Assembly: GCA_964488535.1 (NCBI GenBank)
Contig: CAZAUT010000029.1
Location: forward strand, 1-6,614
Source of the DNA: GWB1-38-13 sp964488535
Lineage (GTDB): Bacteria; Patescibacteriota; Microgenomatia; UBA8517
Length of the DNA stretch: 6,614 bases
Direction: 5' to 3'
Of this stretch, positions 3,531 to 6,614 are shown piece after piece. Numbering within the stretch: the stretch's first letter is position 1; each line of letters opens with the position of its first letter. Position numbers and translations under genes: made by a program. The notes beneath the pieces were generated by a model. It saw nothing but the letters and a program-made list of their open reading frames with translations, was not told the DNA's origin and did not search any database.

Positions 3531-5747
3531 TTACATATAATTATTTAAATTGATTTGCGATTTTTCATATATCAAATATTCCACTTCCGCTACAACGTCA
3601 CTTATTATCTTATCACCTACTTTTACCGGTTCGTTACCTTTAAGCCAAAGTAAATATTCATATGACTGGGCGAAATTTCTTTCATAATTATCAAAGTCGC
3701 CAATCCTTTTTAGTGAATATGGCAGTCCGTCGCTGTCTTTAACGATCAAATCCGTCACTTCATTAATCAAGGCATACATATAAGCGGATGAATTTCTATT
3801 TGAGATGTCAGAATTGCGATTTATCCCGTCAAATATATTTATAAAATTGCCGAAAATCAAAAGCATTAATATAAATATCAACACGTATCGAAACAATTTC
3901 ATTTTTCGAAGGACGGTAAGAAACAAATCCGACAGTATAATAAATACGAACGGAGAAATAATAAGAAAATAGTGCGTCGGTGTATTTCCGTGCAATATAA
4001 GTAGTAGAAGCGACAATCCGCAGATAAGATATAAAATCCTGGAGCGTTCCGATATTGTTTTATAATATTTGAAAACCCCCAATAACAAAAATCCAAATAA
4101 TACGAGGTACAGGTATCCTTCGGAACCGTTTTTAAATAACCGATTGAAATACAGACCTGTTGATCTGATGCTTTCAAACAATGAGTAACCATCGCTTTGT
4201 GGAATAATTCCAAGCACTGAAGTTATTCTGTAAGGAATCCAAGCAATAACTTTTCCGCTCATCAATATCCATCTTTTTATATCAATTAAAAACAAAGGTA
4301 TAAAGGGAATCAGAAATCCTAAAATCATATTTCTTATATCGATTGGGTTATAACGTTTATGTTTTATATAAAATACCATTGCAGTAATCGGAGCGAATAT
4401 AATTGCGGAAAAATGAAAACTTGACAATATTCCGATAAATAAATAGGTTAATAATATATGCTTCTTTAATTCCAATGATTTGAGAAGATACAGAAAATAA
4501 ATTGACGATAAAGGTACAACATAAGTGTAAAGAATCGACCATCTGGAATACTCAACAAGTATCGGAGAAAAAGATAAGAATACGCAAGTTAAAACAGCCG
4601 TCTTATTGCTCCAATATTTTTTAACTAAAAAATAATATAAAGGTATCGCGGAGAGATTTACGACCGATCCTACGACCGTTGGCATAAACGGATCGAATTT
4701 AGTAAATATCATAATAGGAATATACAACCAGTAAAAAAGGGGTGAAAAAAATAACCACTGATGCGACGAGGGTGGTCCGATAGAGGGGATATAGCCCCCT
4801 AAAATACTGTCCTTCATTGCCAAAAGTTGGACCGCAACTTCGGTATTTAAGTTAAATGAACTCCTCAATTTATAAAATCGAAGAAAAGCTCCACAAAAAA
4901 ATATAACGAAAAACAAAAGGTCGTAGAACGATAATCTGCATATTGCCTCTACCAATAACGTCCGTGTTAACCCGAAATGTTTTTTAAAATAGTAAAACCG
5001 GCTATTTCTGAAGTGAACACCCAATTCAGATTCTTTTTTAACCGGTACCCAATCGTGGATGACTTTTGCTTCCGGAACAAAATATAATTTATATCCTACA
5101 CTTTTTACTCTTTTTCCAAGATCCGACTCTTCAAAATACATAAACATCTTTTCGTCAAAGCCACCGACACGCTCAAACACATCACGTCTTATCATAAATG
5201 CGGATCCCGGAACGGCATCGGCTTCACGGATAACATTTCGCGATACGTCCCTCAGATAATATTTTCTTGATACCGGATTATTTGGAAGTATTTTATTAAT
5301 AAGCGATAATGAAAATATTGCTCTTGCCGGGGTTAATTCCCTTGAGCCCATTTGAGGAAACAATCTGTGGTTTTTGTCGTATAAATTTGGTGCTGCAATG
5401 GCACAATTATCGTTTTTTTCCAAAAATTCCTTCAATGTATTTATTGCATCGTGAAGGACTAAACTATCGGGGTTAAGAATCATTATGTATTTTCCATGAG
5501 AATGTTTAATCCCAAAATTATTTCCCGCTCCATAACCGTGATTATCACTTTTTAAATACTTAATATTCGCTCCCAAACTCTTTAGATATTTTTGGAGCAC
5601 TTTCCTACTTCCGTTATCAACCACAACAATCTCATACGGGAACCTCATTCTGGAGTTTTTAATACTTTTGATACAGTTGAGGGTATTTTCCTCACTGTTG
5701 AAATTTACGATTATTACAGAAACTTCAATATTATTTCTTTTTAGCAT
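3531..5747 (-). CDS. Two-domain glycosyltransferase: GT2 fused to a polytopic GT-C domain
   Basis: This 738-residue protein joins two enzymes. Residues 1-260 form a GT2 domain of the WbbL/rhamnosyltransferase-like type, with VSVIIVNFNS (9-18), VVVDNGS (41-47), LNPDS (91-95, D94 at the metal-binding site), VPGSAFMIRRDVF (179-191) and FEESDL (205-210). In the last motif, Glu207 stands where many relatives have Asp. From about 275 on, roughly 11-12 membrane segments follow, resembling the PMT/ArnT type of GT-C enzymes, which use polyprenyl-phosphate sugars on the outer face. Glu303 (NTEVAV, first outer loop) stands where the family usually has its catalytic acidic pair; only one acidic residue is kept. 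A soluble tail of about 95 residues (644-738) ends the protein. The start overlaps the GT4 gene by 17 bp, implying coupled translation. The GT2 and polytopic nature are clear; the GT-C assignment rests on topology and weak motifs. Confidence 0.87.
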   Translation of the reverse strand: MLKRNNIEVSVIIVNFNSEENTLNCIKSIKNSRMRFPYEIVVVDNGSRKVLQKYLKSLGANIKYLKSDNHGYGAGNNFGIKHSHGKYIMILNPDSLVLHDAINTLKEFLEKNDNCAIAAPNLYDKNHRLFPQMGSRELTPARAIFSLSLINKILPNNPVSRKYYLRDVSRNVIREADAVPGSAFMIRRDVFERVGGFDEKMFMYFEESDLGKRVKSVGYKLYFVPEAKVIHDWVPVKKESELGVHFRNSRFYYFKKHFGLTRTLLVEAICRLSFYDLLFFVIFFCGAFLRFYKLRSSFNLNTEVAVQLLAMKDSILGGYIPSIGPPSSHQWLFFSPLFYWLYIPIMIFTKFDPFMPTVVGSVVNLSAIPLYYFLVKKYWSNKTAVLTCVFLSFSPILVEYSRWSILYTYVVPLSSIYFLYLLKSLELKKHILLTYLFIGILSSFHFSAIIFAPITAMVFYIKHKRYNPIDIRNMILGFLIPFIPLFLIDIKRWILMSGKVIAWIPYRITSVLGIIPQSDGYSLFESIRSTGLYFNRLFKNGSEGYLYLVLFGFLLLGVFKYYKTISERSRILYLICGLSLLLLILHGNTPTHYFLIISPFVFIILSDLFLTVLRKMKLFRYVLIFILMLLIFGNFINIFDGINRNSDISNRNSSAYMYALINEVTDLIVKDSDGLPYSLKRIGDFDNYERNFAQSYEYLLWLKGNEPVKVGDKIISDVVAEVEYLIYEKSQINLNNYM

Positions 5748-6614
5748 TATTGAATATTAAAGTATTAATAATTTCCTCCATTCTCTTACCGTGACCGTCC
5801 CAAGTCCAATTTTTCTTAACGTCTTCACTTCCTGCATTGGCCATTTTTTTATAAAGATTGGGATTTTGTATAAGTAAATTAATTTTTTTTACAAACAGTT
5901 TTGGGTCTCTTTTTAATAGAAAACCCGTTTTGCCGTCTACAACCGATTCGCGATAACCACCTTCATTAACAGCCAAAACAGGAGTCCCGCAAGCCATCGA
6001 TTCAATAGCGCTTAACCCAAACGGTTCGTTATAAGAAGTACATAATGTTAAAAATGCTTTGGAATAAATGTCAGCCATTTGTTTGTCGGAAAGAGCCAAT
6101 TTACCACCTTTGTGATCAATTACTTTAAGTTCATATTTATCATCCAGAATATCCGCAACTTGTTTTGCGAACACATACCCTGTTACTTTTTCCTTTTGAC
6201 CTATAAATAAAAGATAATGATCTTTCTTCTTATTCTTGTTATGAAAAACATCTGTATCCACACCTAATCGATTCACTAAGGCATTACTTTTATAAGCTGA
6301 TTTTACCTTGTCTTTTATATAATCCGATGCCGTCATTATGACATCAGCACTTTGTGCGTTTTTACGGTCAACGAACTTTCTTACATATCTTATCGTTTTT
6401 TCATAAAAGTATTTATGCATATGAAGTGATTTTTCAACACCAAGTATGTCTTCATAAGTATTTCTTAATAGTTCTTCACAAAAGTAGAACGATAGAGTAT
6501 TTAAGTGTCTTAATACATATGGTGATTGGGTAAAATTGTCCGGATGGATTATTACACAATCATATTTATTTCTGTCAACGTCTTTTGCAATATCCCTACC
6601 CAAAATATTTAGTG
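5731..6614 (-). CDS. GT4 glycosyltransferase, 5' end outside the window
   Basis: The frame is open up to the window edge, so the true start and the N-terminal part lie beyond base 6614. Numbering from the first TTG-coded residue (6603), 290 residues are visible. The end of the N-terminal Rossmann domain covers about 1-120, with GVDTDVF at 114-120 marking the domain linker. The donor-binding C-terminal domain begins with LLFIGQKEKVTGY (131-143). It contains the GT4 signature E193-x7-E201 within EPFGLSAIESMACGTPVLA and then EGGYRESVVDGKTGFLL (214-230). Such enzymes add sugars from nucleotide donors with retention of configuration, on the cytoplasmic side. The expected N-terminal glycine-rich motif is not visible. 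The gene ends by overlapping the fusion gene by 17 bp and is the first cluster member seen here. Donor and acceptor are unknown. Confidence 0.9.
   Translation of the reverse strand, partial: LNILGRDIAKDVDRNKYDCVIIHPDNFTQSPYVLRHLNTLSFYFCEELLRNTYEDILGVEKSLHMHKYFYEKTIRYVRKFVDRKNAQSADVIMTASDYIKDKVKSAYKSNALVNRLGVDTDVFHNKNKKKDHYLLFIGQKEKVTGYVFAKQVADILDDKYELKVIDHKGGKLALSDKQMADIYSKAFLTLCTSYNEPFGLSAIESMACGTPVLAVNEGGYRESVVDGKTGFLLKRDPKLFVKKINLLIQNPNLYKKMANAGSEDVKKNWTWDGHGKRMEEIINTLIFNNAKKK

Noticed and set aside
3899..4213. Minus-strand frame of 104 codons
   Set aside because: It is an out-of-frame shadow of the GT-C membrane domain of the fusion protein.
4357..4542. Minus-strand frame of 61 codons
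   Set aside because: It is another out-of-frame shadow inside the GT-C domain, with no start context or motif.
5059..5259. Plus-strand frame of 66 codons
   Set aside because: It is antisense to the GT2 half of the fusion protein, where the true frame has the FEESDL and VPGSAFMIRRDVF motifs.
278..6614. Reassignment of TGA to glycine, as in some Patescibacteria
   Set aside because: All real genes read through with the standard code, have no internal TGA, and end in TAA or TAG. Nothing supports recoding.
1..6614. CRISPR array, insertion sequence or complete mobile element
   Set aside because: No regularly spaced repeats, transposase, integrase or terminal inverted repeats are visible. The only hints of mobility are the short tRNA-derived repeats.

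Overview
The window is AT-rich, uses the standard bacterial code, and carries two tRNA genes, neither of which encodes the 3' CCA. The proteins are a small membrane-anchored protein, a membrane-anchored Ig-like protein, and a run of glycosyltransferases that includes a GT2/GT-C fusion. None of the five visible start codons has a Shine-Dalgarno sequence. This combination resembles a member of the Candidate Phyla Radiation (Patescibacteria, perhaps Microgenomates). That placement is inferred from gene style, since no marker gene is present.

Left part (1-813), mostly non-coding. The 3' two-thirds of a tRNA-Gly(CCC) opens the window. It is followed by a segment of about 105 nt that can fold into a closed four-way junction and that ends in a near-copy of the tRNA-Gly 3' end. 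A 78-residue single-pass membrane protein follows. Next comes a complete tRNA-Thr(CGT), preceded by a short degenerate copy of its own T-arm. The stretch between the tRNA and the next gene holds only a long imperfect hairpin, a T-run and a weak promoter candidate.

Middle (814-1521, + strand): a 235-residue protein with one N-terminal membrane anchor and two tandem Ig-like domains predicted to lie outside the membrane. It converges on, and overlaps by 23 bp, the last gene of the glycan cluster.

Right part (1499 to the window end, - strand): four tightly packed genes read leftward. In order of transcription they are a GT4 glycosyltransferase (5' end outside the window), a 738-residue fusion of a cytoplasmic GT2 domain with a polytopic GT-C domain, a small WaaE-like GT2, and a Wzy/WaaL-type O-antigen polymerase/ligase. 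Gaps are -17, 46 and 12 bp, so this is probably one operon. The likely joint task is building a surface polysaccharide: sugars are added on the cytoplasmic side to a lipid carrier, a GT-C enzyme adds further sugar on the outer side, and the Wzy-like protein polymerises or transfers the product. No flippase, initiating phosphoglycosyltransferase or sugar-nucleotide gene lies in the window. Nothing here is proven to be a new system. The most unusual items are the folded element behind tRNA-Gly, the degenerate tRNA pieces beside both tRNAs, the GT2/GT-C fusion and the absence of Shine-Dalgarno sequences.
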